This document shows positions 15,285 through 23,214 of a stretch of DNA of 64,000 nucleotides, piece after piece. The translations under genes were made by a program, and so were the position numbers. Every line of letters starts with the position of its first letter. The stretch's first letter is position 1. Source of the DNA: Skermanella aerolata KACC 11604. GTDB lineage: Bacteria > Pseudomonadota > Alphaproteobacteria > Azospirillales > Azospirillaceae. The notes under the pieces were generated by a model that was given only the letters and a program-made list of their open reading frames with translations, made no database searches and had not been told where the DNA came from. Location of the stretch: contig NZ_AVFK01000001.1 of assembly GCF_000936425.1 (NCBI RefSeq), positions 434,001-498,000 of the forward strand, read 5' to 3'.

Positions 15285-17252
15285 TCACAGCCCCGAAGGC
15301 CATGTTTCCGCCTGATCGCGCCGCTCGGCGCCGGCAAGCGGCGTTACCGCCGTCGTTTCCGCGAACCAGACCCAGTGGTCGAACTGATCGGGCAGGTTGG
15401 CGTGGAAGTAGTGGCTCTGCCGTTCGTTTTCGGGACGATAGATCACGCCGATGGCGCGCTCCAGGCGTTGGCGCTTCAGGCCGGTTATCAGCGCCCCGTC
15501 CCGATCCAGGGTAAGATCCAGCAGGAATTCCGGTATCCCTGCCTCGGCGCACAGCCGTTCGTAGCTACCGTCGATCGACGGGCGGACCTGCTTAACCTCC
15601 ACCGGCCCATCCCATCCGGATGCCGCCGCAACCGTGCCTCGGTCGGTGCCGAAACCGACCAGCGCCACATCCTCGCCGAACGCCTCGCGGCAGAGTTGAC
15701 CGATGTTCAGTTCGCCGTACCGGCCCATCTCCGTCGCGGAGGCATCGCCGATATGCGAGTTGTGCGCCCAAACGACGGCCTTGGACCGCGGCCCGCGCGC
15801 CGCCAGTATCGACTGGAGCGTCTCGAACATATGGCGGTCGCGCAGGTTCCAGCTACTGGTCGAACCGTAGTACAGCGTCCGGTAATATTCCTCCGCAGCC
15901 GCGATAAGCCGGGCGTTCTGCTGGACGTCCAGCCACTCCGCTTCATCCTGGTTCAGATAGGCCAGTCGCTTCTTCAGCAGGTCCTGAAGCACGCCGACGA
16001 CGGCTTTCTCGCAGGCCTTGAATCCTGCTTCCAGTGCCGCCTCGCCATAGCTGGTCGGGTCGCGCTGCCACGGCGACAGGCAGCCGTATCGCTCGCGCGC
16101 CATTCCGGCCGTTTCCGGGTCGATCCGGTCCAGATATTCCAGGACGGCCGCGATCGAGGATCTCAGGTTATACAGGTCCAGGCCATAGAAGCCGACCCGG
16201 TCCTGTCGGTCCGGGATCGTCCCGTTATGCCGCCGCAGCCAGTCGATGAAGCCTTCCACTTCAACGTTCCGCCACATCCAAGTCGGGAAGCAGGAGAAGG
16301 CCGGCTCGTCCGGGCTGCCCGGCGGCCTGTGGCGGATGAAGCGGTCCACATGCGCCGCATCGGGCCAATCGGCCTCGACCGCGACGATGGTGAAGCCATG
16401 ACGAGAGATCAGCCGTTCCGTTATCTTGCCGCGCGCCCGGTAGAATTCCGAGGTGCCGTGGCTCGATTCTCCCAGCAGCACGACGCGCTTGTCTGCAATC
16501 CTGTCGAACATTTCCCCGAACCGGGGGTCATCCAGGTCGGGCAGGGGCTCGGCCGCCTGCCGGATCAAGTCGACAATGCCGACGGCGCCCGTTTCCTTCG
16601 TTTTCCAGCCATGCGTCCCGATCAGCGGCACGAAGGCAACGGAGCCCAGATCCTCGTCGTCGAAACTATCCTCTCCCGTCCGCTGACGGACCATCAGTCT
16701 TTGAAACCGCTCCTGCTCGCCGACCGGGATCACCAGCCGCCCGCCGGGCTTCAACTGGCGCGACAGCGTGTCCGGTATTCCCGGACCGCCCGCCGTTACT
16801 ATCACCGCGTCGAACGGGCTTTCCTCCGGCCAGCCCAGCGTGCCGTCGCCGCTCTTCAGGCCGATCCCCTTGTACCCCAGGCGCCGAAGCCGCATCGCCG
16901 CCGATCGGACCAGTGCCGCGTGCCGGTCCATCGTAAAGACCTTGCAGCCGAGTTCCGCCAGCACCGCGGCCGAGTAACCGGACCCTGTGCCGATTTCGAG
17001 GACCCGGTCGCCAGCTTTCACGCCGGCGAGTTGCATCATCATCGCGACGATGTAAGGCTGGGAGATCGTCTGTCCCCCGCCGATGGGCAGCGGTGAATCG
17101 TCGTAGGCGTATTCCAGCAGTCCGTCGGGTACGAAGGCTTCCCTCGGGACCTTGCCCATGGCCGCGAGAACCCCTCCATCGGTAATGCCGCGTCCCGCGA
17201 TATCGCGGTCCACCATCCTGCGGCGGTTCTCGGCGAAATCGGTGCTGGCCAT
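15285..17252 (-). CDS. Fusion: protein-L-isoaspartate O-methyltransferase + erythromycin esterase-like hydrolase
   Basis: A 655-residue bifunctional-looking protein. Residues 1-215 are a PIMT, the SAM-dependent enzyme that starts repair of isoaspartyl damage: TISQPY at 62-67 and SAM motif I LEIGTGSG at 85-92. Residues 235-640 match the erythromycin-esterase (EreA/EreC) family: GESSHGT with Glu262 and His265, AVEADW with Glu293, and WAHNSHIGDA with His497 and His500. Catalytic residues of both halves look intact. Many Ere-family proteins are not macrolide esterases, so the substrate is open. The end-to-end frame is continuous, so this is a real fusion rather than an annotation merge. Confidence 0.88.
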   Translation of the reverse strand: MASTDFAENRRRMVDRDIAGRGITDGGVLAAMGKVPREAFVPDGLLEYAYDDSPLPIGGGQTISQPYIVAMMMQLAGVKAGDRVLEIGTGSGYSAAVLAELGCKVFTMDRHAALVRSAAMRLRRLGYKGIGLKSGDGTLGWPEESPFDAVIVTAGGPGIPDTLSRQLKPGGRLVIPVGEQERFQRLMVRQRTGEDSFDDEDLGSVAFVPLIGTHGWKTKETGAVGIVDLIRQAAEPLPDLDDPRFGEMFDRIADKRVVLLGESSHGTSEFYRARGKITERLISRHGFTIVAVEADWPDAAHVDRFIRHRPPGSPDEPAFSCFPTWMWRNVEVEGFIDWLRRHNGTIPDRQDRVGFYGLDLYNLRSSIAAVLEYLDRIDPETAGMARERYGCLSPWQRDPTSYGEAALEAGFKACEKAVVGVLQDLLKKRLAYLNQDEAEWLDVQQNARLIAAAEEYYRTLYYGSTSSWNLRDRHMFETLQSILAARGPRSKAVVWAHNSHIGDASATEMGRYGELNIGQLCREAFGEDVALVGFGTDRGTVAAASGWDGPVEVKQVRPSIDGSYERLCAEAGIPEFLLDLTLDRDGALITGLKRQRLERAIGVIYRPENERQSHYFHANLPDQFDHWVWFAETTAVTPLAGAERRDQAETWPSGL

Positions 17253-17335
17253 CGCCCAATGTCTCCCATCGTCGGGGTTCGTCCTTCAGCGGTGTCCTCT
17301 CGGCCGCTCTTCCTCTCGGCCGCTCAACAGGCCCC

Positions 17336-18070
17336 TCACGCCGAAATCTCGTCGGCAGGAAGTTCGACGGCAGCTTCGGGGTCGAACCTTTCCAGCCCCA
17401 GAACACCCTCCGCCGTCAGTCCGTAGACGCCCCGGCTGACCCGCTCGAACCAGCCATAGACGTTCTTCTGAAGGATGCCGGCCGCACTGGGCGCATCGCC
17501 GTCGCGCCGCAGGTCCGCAACCTTCATCGGTCCCCTGTCCTTCAGCAGCCGGGCGCATCGCAGCGCTTCCTGACGGTATGCGGTGACGATCTTCACCTTG
17601 TTCGATCCGCCGCGGTTCGGATCGCCGATCCGCCGCTCGTGTTCCTTCAGCAGCAGTTTCGCCCGCTTGGCGTTCAGTCTGGTCCGGTAAGGTGTCGGTT
17701 CCACCACCAGTTCGACGCGGTTCCCCGCTTTGGCGCCCGGATCGACCGTCAGCAGCCCCAGCCCCAGCATCCGGCACAGCTTGCGAACGGTTGAATCGTT
17801 CGCATTGGGACCGGCTACCCGGCGTCCGGACGGCTTCGGCACAGCCAGATAGACCCGGTCGGACAATGCCAGCCGGTCGATTCCCTGAAGGACCAGCGAC
17901 AACGAGAACCGGAGCTTCAGCTCGACCAGCACGGGCGGCTCACCAGGGCGCACGGCGACCAGATCGCAGCTCCGCACTTCCCCTTTCACATCGTATCCCT
18001 GTGCTTCCAGAAAGGCTTTTACCGGATCGTACAGCTCCACCTCGGAGGTCACGGGGGAGGTAACGGGCAA
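17336..18070 (-). CDS. DUF2161 protein, PD-(D/E)XK-like nuclease fold
   Basis: A 244-residue cytoplasmic protein of DUF2161, common in Alphaproteobacteria. The N-terminal third has a nuclease-fold signature, Asp36 followed by Glu50-x-Lys52 (CDLVAVRPGE...VELKL). The C-terminal third (about 165-235) resembles a winged helix. The start is an unusual TTG at 18070, decided by AAGGAG five nt before it. It faces the PIMT-esterase gene in the same direction with an 83-nt gap. The family is sometimes labelled phosphodiesterase; the biological role is unknown. Confidence 0.82.
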   Translation of the reverse strand: MPVTSPVTSEVELYDPVKAFLEAQGYDVKGEVRSCDLVAVRPGEPPVLVELKLRFSLSLVLQGIDRLALSDRVYLAVPKPSGRRVAGPNANDSTVRKLCRMLGLGLLTVDPGAKAGNRVELVVEPTPYRTRLNAKRAKLLLKEHERRIGDPNRGGSNKVKIVTAYRQEALRCARLLKDRGPMKVADLRRDGDAPSAAGILQKNVYGWFERVSRGVYGLTAEGVLGLERFDPEAAVELPADEISA

Positions 18071-18384
18071 GGCGGCTCCTTCAAACTGATCGATGAATTA
18101 CTGGCTGCCCGACGTTTGCGCCGCATCGCCTTCCGTGTCAATCGGCCGGTGCCGGCGCGTCGGCATCGCTTCGCCCGGTCATCAAATCACGATACCTCTG
18201 CAACCTTTCAGCGCTTCGCCCGTTGCCGCAGCGACCGCAGTTTCGGTCGCGTCGCTTAAAGGGGCTTAGCCAAATACCCCGATCCACGGCCCGAGTTATC
18301 GTGGTATGTGGAATGTCCGATTGTTCTTCCCGCTGACGATAAGGCGGGGTTTAGACAGCGTCATGATGAACCGTTGAGATCAGA
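18071..18384. other. Divergent intergenic region between DUF2161 and phyR
   Basis: No gene seen. It contains a 7-bp hairpin GCGACCG-CAGTTT-CGGTCGC (18231-18250) and must hold both divergent promoters. A NepR-like short gene, often next to phyR, was looked for and not found. Confidence 0.6.
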
Positions 18385-19176
18385 ATGCCGGAATCTTCCG
18401 CAGAGATTGTAAAATTCCTCCCATACCTCCGGCGCTACGCCCGCGCCCTGCTGGGGTCACAGGACCGGGGCGACGAATACGTTCGGGTATGCCTGGAGGC
18501 CTATCTCGCCGAACCGGACCGCATCGATCCTTCCAGCAATATCCGGCTCGAACTCTTCGCCCTATTCCATGAAGTCTGGTCGCTGGTGGACGAGACATTC
18601 CCGGAGGCGGTCCCCGACTTCGGCGACAGCAAGGTGCTCCAGGGCGTCGGCCGGCTGCCGCCGCGCCAGCGGCAGGTGCTGCTGCTGGTATCGCTGGAAG
18701 GCTTCTCGTTCGACGAGGTCAGCCGCATTCTCAACGCCTCGCCGGACGATATACGCGCGGAGCTGGAAGCCGCCCGCGCCGAGCTTGCGACCCAGACATC
18801 CGTCCGCGTCCTCATCATCGAGGACGAGCCCCTGATCGCCGAGGATATCGCCGGCCTCGTCACCGACATGGGCCACAAGGTCTGCGGCCAAGCCGCGCGC
18901 GAGGAAGAAGCGCTGCGAATCGCGGCCGAGACCCTGCCCGAACTGATCCTTGCCGATATCCAGCTCAAGGGCGGCGACAGCGGCATCAAGGCGGTGCAGA
19001 AGATCCTGCGCTCGACCAATCTTCCGGTGATCTTCATTACCGGCTTCCCCGAACGCCTGCTGACCGGCGAGCAGCTCGAGCCCGCCTTCCTCATCAGCAA
19101 GCCGTTCCAGCCCGAGGTCCTTCGGACCGCGATCGGGCAAGCCCTGGCGGTCCATCCGCCCCAGAAAATGAACTGA
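18385..19176 (+). CDS. phyR: PhyR general stress response regulator
   Basis: A 263-residue PhyR: N-terminal ECF-sigma-like domain (about 1-135, with LPPRQRQVLLLVSLEGFSFDEV, read in parts, as the region-4 mimic) and C-terminal receiver (about 140-258). The phospho-acceptor is Asp191 in ILADIQLKGG, the PhyR-typical DIQL motif, with acidic residues Glu146/Asp147 and a conserved Lys in ISKPF. On phosphorylation PhyR captures the anti-sigma factor NepR and frees the EcfG-type sigma factor. NepR and EcfG are not in the window. The gene is first in a tight rsb operon that ends with a HisKA_2-type kinase, the kinase class that normally phosphorylates PhyR. Confidence 0.93.
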   Translation: MPESSAEIVKFLPYLRRYARALLGSQDRGDEYVRVCLEAYLAEPDRIDPSSNIRLELFALFHEVWSLVDETFPEAVPDFGDSKVLQGVGRLPPRQRQVLLLVSLEGFSFDEVSRILNASPDDIRAELEAARAELATQTSVRVLIIEDEPLIAEDIAGLVTDMGHKVCGQAAREEEALRIAAETLPELILADIQLKGGDSGIKAVQKILRSTNLPVIFITGFPERLLTGEQLEPAFLISKPFQPEVLRTAIGQALAVHPPQKMN

Positions 19177-19192
19177 CGAGAAGACCTTCAGA

Positions 19193-20068
19193 ATGCCCGA
19201 CTCCACCGGCAGCAACCTGCCCGGCCTGCTCAGCCGGTACCAGGATCGCATCCTCACGGACTGGATCGCCGCCCAGTCGGAGGTCGGCGTCCTTCGCGCC
19301 GACCTGATGCGGGAAGCGGAACTCCGCCGCCAGTCGCGCAGCTTCCTTAGCCACCTGATCGCCGCGACGAAGAACGGGCTGAATTTCGACATCGAAAGCG
19401 AGCAGTGGCAGGATGTCCGGGACATGCTGACCGAGGTGACCAATTTCCGGGTCGATCACGGCTTCACCCCGACGGAGACGGCAACCTTCATCCTGGCGCT
19501 CAAGCAGCCGATCTTCGAATGCCTGCGTGACCAGTACAAGGACGACCCGGCGACGCTGGTCAACGAGGCATGGTCCGCGACCGTGCTGCTCGACAAGCTG
19601 GGGCTCTACACCAACGACATCTATCTGCGCGGCCGGGAAGACATCATCCAGCGCCAGCAGCAGGAAATGCTGGAACTGAGCACCCCAGTCGTCCAGCTTT
19701 GGGACCGGATCGTCGCGCTTCCGCTGATCGGCACGCTCGATAGCGCTCGGGCCCAGATTGTCATGGAAAACCTGCTGGAAGCGGTGGTCGAGAGCAAGGC
19801 GGAGATCGTCATCATCGACATCACCGGCGTTCCGACCGTCGATACGCTGGTCGCCCAGCATTTGCTGAAGACGGCGGCTGCGGCCAAGCTGATGGGGGCG
19901 GAATGCATCATAAGCGGCATCCGTCCGCAGATCGCCCAGACCATCGTCCATCTCGGGGTCGAACTGCCGCAGGTCGCCACCAAGGCTGACCTGCAAAGCG
20001 CGTTCGCCCATGCGCTCAAGCGTACGGGCGTCACCTTCTCCGCCACCAAGCCCGCCCACACGCGCTGA
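19193..20068 (+). CDS. rsbR: RsbR-type stressosome scaffold protein
   Basis: A 291-residue RsbR paralogue. The N-terminal sensor (about 1-150) is an all-helical RsbRD-like domain, not a globin. The C-terminal STAS domain (about 165-280) carries LIGTLDSARAQ and DITGVPTVDTLVAQHL. The latter contains the Thr at about 218, the position phosphorylated by RsbT in Bacillus RsbR proteins. With RsbS these proteins build the megadalton stressosome. The gene starts 16 nt after phyR, and rsbS follows after 15 nt. Confidence 0.9.
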   Translation: MPDSTGSNLPGLLSRYQDRILTDWIAAQSEVGVLRADLMREAELRRQSRSFLSHLIAATKNGLNFDIESEQWQDVRDMLTEVTNFRVDHGFTPTETATFILALKQPIFECLRDQYKDDPATLVNEAWSATVLLDKLGLYTNDIYLRGREDIIQRQQQEMLELSTPVVQLWDRIVALPLIGTLDSARAQIVMENLLEAVVESKAEIVIIDITGVPTVDTLVAQHLLKTAAAAKLMGAECIISGIRPQIAQTIVHLGVELPQVATKADLQSAFAHALKRTGVTFSATKPAHTR

Positions 20069-20083
20069 CCGGCAGTCCCATTC

Positions 20084-20485
20084 ATGACCCACTTCCTTGA
20101 ACCCAACCGCATCCCGATCTTCCAGATCGGCGATTGCCTGCTCCTGACCATCCAGGTCGACCTTGAAGACCGGATGATCATGACGCTGAAGGACGATCTG
20201 GCGGAACGGATCGCCAAGACGCATGCCAAGGGAGTGCTGATCGACATCTCCGCGCTGGACGTCGTGGACAGCTTCATCGGCCGCATGCTGGCCAACATCT
20301 CCGCCATCGCCCGTATCCTGGATGCGGCGACGGTGATCGTCGGCATGCGTCCCGCCGTCGCCATAACGCTGGTCGAACTCGGCATGTCTCTCCAGGGCGT
20401 GCGAACGGCGCTCGATGTCGACCGCGGCATGGAACTGATCCGCCGGGAATCCAGCGAGGGGGCCGAGCGCCTCCATGAGGCCTGA
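20084..20485 (+). CDS. rsbS: RsbS-type stressosome STAS protein
   Basis: A 133-residue single STAS domain. The motif DISALDVVDSFIGRML places a serine at residue 63, equivalent to Bacillus RsbS Ser59, the residue RsbT phosphorylates to release itself from the complex. The C-terminal ~15 residues are an Arg/Glu-rich extension. The end of the gene overlaps the rsbT start by 11 nt and lies in a tandem 15-bp duplication (20478-20507). Confidence 0.9.
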   Translation: MTHFLEPNRIPIFQIGDCLLLTIQVDLEDRMIMTLKDDLAERIAKTHAKGVLIDISALDVVDSFIGRMLANISAIARILDAATVIVGMRPAVAITLVELGMSLQGVRTALDVDRGMELIRRESSEGAERLHEA

Positions 20486-20921
20486 AGCGGGGAGGCCTGA
20501 AGCGGGGCGGGGAGAGAATTCCGCCGAAACCATTCCGATCCGGACGGGTGCCGACGTCAGCCGGGTCCGCCGGTCGGTCGCAACCGCGATGGCCGTGATC
20601 GGCGCGTCGCGGATCGAGACCACCCGGATGGTGACGGCGGCCAGCGAACTGGCGCGCAACACGCTCGACTACGGCGGCGGGGGAGAGGTCCTGATCGCGG
20701 TCGTCGGACGCATGACGCGCCGAAAGGTTGAATTGGTCTTCACCGATCACGGTCCGGGAATTTCGGACATGTCCAAGGCGTTGACCGATGGATACAGCAC
20801 GGGTGGCGGGCTCGGCCTTGGCCTCAGCGGTGCCAGGCGCCTGTGCAAGGAGTTCGAGATCCGGTCCGTACCGGGCGAGGGCACAGTAGTGAAAGTCGCA
20901 TCATGGACGGAACGGCCGTAA
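20475..20921 (+). CDS. rsbT: RsbT-type serine/threonine kinase (anti-sigma regulatory factor family)
   Basis: A 148-residue GHKL ATPase. The N-box is ASELARNTLDYGGGG, the G1 box DHGPGI and the G2 box GLGLGLSGARRL. RsbT phosphorylates RsbR/RsbS and, once released, activates a downstream partner (RsbU in Bacillus). No RsbU is present here; the likely partners are the two downstream proteins that carry their own RsbT/RsbW-like ATPase domains. The first ten codons repeat RPEAG because of a local 15-bp duplication. Overlaps the next gene by 19 nt. Confidence 0.9.
   Translation: MRPEAGRPEAGRGENSAETIPIRTGADVSRVRRSVATAMAVIGASRIETTRMVTAASELARNTLDYGGGGEVLIAVVGRMTRRKVELVFTDHGPGISDMSKALTDGYSTGGGLGLGLSGARRLCKEFEIRSVPGEGTVVKVASWTERP
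20478..20507. repeat. Tandem 15-bp duplication at rsbS/rsbT junction
   Basis: AGGCCTGAAGCGGGG occurs twice head-to-tail. It spans the rsbS stop and rsbT codons 2-11, keeping the rsbT frame and giving an RPEAG-RPEAG N-terminus. Confidence 0.9.
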
Positions 20922-21922
20922 TCCCGGTACCGATCCGGGAACAGAGTCAGATAGCCGAGGCCCGCCGCAAGGCGATCCAGCTTGCATCCATCGCCAGCTT
21001 CAGCGAGCAGGATAGCGGGCGGCTCGCGATCGTCGTGACGGAGGCCGCCACCAACATCCTCCGCCATGGCGGCGGCGGTGAAATCGTGCTGGATGCCCGC
21101 TCCCACGACCACGGGGGTGAGGTCAACATCCTGGCACTCGACAGCGGTCCCGGCATGGCGAACGTCCAGGACTGCCTGCGCGACGGAGTCAGCACGGCGG
21201 ACAGTACCGGCACCGGCCTGGGAGCCATCCAGCGCCAGTCCGACCATTTCGACATCTATTCCAAGCCCAACCTGGGAACGGCCATCGTCTGCGGCGTCCG
21301 CACCGCGGGCTACCAGCAGCGCCCCCCGTTCCCCGGCCTGGAAGTCGGCGCGGTCTGCCTGCCCCGCATCGGCGAGGCCGTCAGCGGAGATGGCTGGGCT
21401 GCGCGCGTGACCGAAAGAGGCGCCACGCTGTTATTGGTATGTGACGGTCTCGGGCATGGATTGGGAGCGGCGGAAGCCGCGGAAGCCGCCCGCAGCGAGT
21501 TCCTGCGTTCGAAGGAAAGGCTGCCCGAGCCGCTGCTCGAAGGTCTGCATAAGGCATTGCGCGGGACGCGGGGCGCGGTTGTCGGCGTGGTCAGGATCGA
21601 GCCGAACGACCGGCGCGTGCGATTCGCCGGGGTCGGCAATATTTCCGGCTTCATCCGTTGGCGCGACGGGCAAACCCGGACAGTATCGCAGAACGGCGTT
21701 GTCGGGCATAATGTGGCGAAAGTGAAGGAATATGAGTATGCGTATGGCGGCGATCTGCTGGCGGTTTTCCATTCGGACGGTCTGAGCACCAAATGGGATA
21801 TCGACAGTTATCCGGGCCTGGCGACAAGACACCCGATGATGATCGCGGCCGTGCTTTACCGCGATTTCAAACGGGTCCGGGACGACAATCTGATCGTCGT
21901 GGTGAAGACCAGCGAAACTTGA
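20903..21922 (+). CDS. HATPase-SpoIIE family phosphatase (RsbX-like)
   Basis: A 339-residue protein with two domains: an RsbW-like GHKL ATPase (about 5-130; VVTEAATNILRHGGGGE, DSGPGM, TGTGLGAI) and a PP2C/SpoIIE phosphatase (about 140-335; LLVCDGLGHGLGAAEAAEAA in parts, FAGVGNISG, FHSDGLS). In stressosome operons the RsbX phosphatase dephosphorylates RsbR and RsbS to reset the signal; that role is inferred here. ATG 20903 is used; it overlaps rsbT by 19 nt. The next gene starts inside its stop codon. Confidence 0.87.
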   Translation: MDGTAVIPVPIREQSQIAEARRKAIQLASIASFSEQDSGRLAIVVTEAATNILRHGGGGEIVLDARSHDHGGEVNILALDSGPGMANVQDCLRDGVSTADSTGTGLGAIQRQSDHFDIYSKPNLGTAIVCGVRTAGYQQRPPFPGLEVGAVCLPRIGEAVSGDGWAARVTERGATLLLVCDGLGHGLGAAEAAEAARSEFLRSKERLPEPLLEGLHKALRGTRGAVVGVVRIEPNDRRVRFAGVGNISGFIRWRDGQTRTVSQNGVVGHNVAKVKEYEYAYGGDLLAVFHSDGLSTKWDIDSYPGLATRHPMMIAAVLYRDFKRVRDDNLIVVVKTSET

Positions 21923-23106
21923 CCTGGCCGCTCTTCACTGTCCATATCCGCCATGACCGCGACATCGTGCATGCTCGCCAGCGTGCCCGTCTCGTCGCGG
22001 CACGCCTGGGCTTCGAGGTACAGGACCAAACCCGGATCGCGACGGCGGTGTCGGAGGTTTGCCGCAACGCCTATGCCTATGCCGCCGGCGGCAAGGCGGA
22101 TTTCCGGATCGAGGAGTCCGGCGGCCGCGTCTCCATGGTGATCGAAGTCAGCGATGCCGGTCCCGGCATCGCCGAGCTGGACGACATCCTGGCCGGACGC
22201 TACCGCTCCAGCACCGGCATGGGCCTCGGCCTGCTCGGTTCCCAGCGGCTGATGGACCGGCTTGAAGTCAAGACGTCCGAGTCCGGCACCTCCGTCGTGC
22301 TTGGCCGCAATGTGCAGCGCTCGCTCGACCGTCCGGTTCCGGAGTTCATCAACAAGCTGATGGACGAACTGACCCGCCAGCAGCCGATGGATCCTGTCGA
22401 GGAAGTCCAGCGCCAGAACCAGGAGCTTCTGAGCAGCCTCAGCGACCTTCGCCAGCGGGAGGAGGAGCTGCTGCAAGCCAATGCCGCGCTCCGTGCCAGC
22501 GTCGTCGAAAAGGAAGTGCTGCTGAAGGAGGTTTACCACCGGGTCAAGAACAACCTCCAGATCATCTCCAGCCTCGTCAGCCTCAAGGCCCGGAAGTCCA
22601 CCAGTCCGCTCGTCCGGCAGGAGCTCGACGACGTCCGCAGCCGCATCCACTCGCTCAGCATCATCCACGAGAAGCTCTACCAGTCGGAAGACCTCGCCCG
22701 TGTGGATCTTGCCGGTTATGTCCGCGACCTCTGCGCCCATCTCCGGATGTCCTTCACCGCGTCGGGCGCCGGTCCCGAACTGACGGTCGAAACCGACCGG
22801 GTCGTCCTCGGTCTCGACATGGCGATCCAGTTGGGGCTCCTGATCAACGAGGTCGTGACCAACGCCTTCAAGCACGCCTTTCCCAATGGCGAGCGCGGCC
22901 AGATCCATGTCTCGCTGATGGTCATGCCGGCGGAGCGGCTGAAGCTGGAGGTGTCCGACAACGGCGCCGGCATGCCGGAAGACGCGACCGACAGCCTCGG
23001 CATGAACCTGATCCGTGCGCTGGCCGCTCGGGTCGAAGGCGATCTCGTGATCGACGGCAGCAACGGGACGACCGTTTCCGTGACGATGCCGCTCCACGGC
23101 GATTGA
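21919..23106 (+). CDS. Hybrid sensor: RsbW/T-like HATPase + HisKA_2 histidine kinase
   Basis: A 395-residue protein with an unusual pair of ATPases. Residues 5-130 are an RsbW/RsbT-like domain (SEVCRNAYAYAAGG, DAGPGI, GMGLGLLGSQRL). Residues 160-200 are a coiled coil. Then comes a HisKA_2 dimerisation domain with phospho-acceptor His207 (EVYHRVKNNLQIISSL), and a second catalytic GHKL domain (LLINEVVTNAFKHAF, DNGAGM). HisKA_2/HWE kinases are the usual donors to PhyR, encoded first in this operon. The start is most likely TTG 21919, which overlaps the previous stop as TTGA; longer readings lie inside the phosphatase gene. The start is an inference. Confidence 0.85.
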   Translation: MTWPLFTVHIRHDRDIVHARQRARLVAARLGFEVQDQTRIATAVSEVCRNAYAYAAGGKADFRIEESGGRVSMVIEVSDAGPGIAELDDILAGRYRSSTGMGLGLLGSQRLMDRLEVKTSESGTSVVLGRNVQRSLDRPVPEFINKLMDELTRQQPMDPVEEVQRQNQELLSSLSDLRQREEELLQANAALRASVVEKEVLLKEVYHRVKNNLQIISSLVSLKARKSTSPLVRQELDDVRSRIHSLSIIHEKLYQSEDLARVDLAGYVRDLCAHLRMSFTASGAGPELTVETDRVVLGLDMAIQLGLLINEVVTNAFKHAFPNGERGQIHVSLMVMPAERLKLEVSDNGAGMPEDATDSLGMNLIRALAARVEGDLVIDGSNGTTVSVTMPLHGD

Positions 23107-23214
23107 TCGCCGCACCGGGAGACTGTCGACATGTCACAAACATGCACGGAAAAGTGTCATATGCCCTGACTACCATCGGCCCGACAAACAATCGGGACAT
23201 GGAGCAGTCAGCAG

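Noticed and set aside
15285-17252. Macrolide resistance gene
   Set aside because: The esterase-like half is fused to a PIMT and lies in a core-like context without mobile elements; resistance is not supported by sequence.
18310-18334. EcfG-like promoter before phyR (GGAAT-N16-CGCT)
   Set aside because: It differs from GGAAC-N16/17-CGTT in both elements; two mismatches in nine fixed bases is expected by chance in this region.
23107-23214. Possible Pho box before phoD (CTGTC / TGTCAT fragments)
   Set aside because: The half-sites are 8 or 12 bp apart rather than the 11-bp period of a Pho box, and the flanks do not match.
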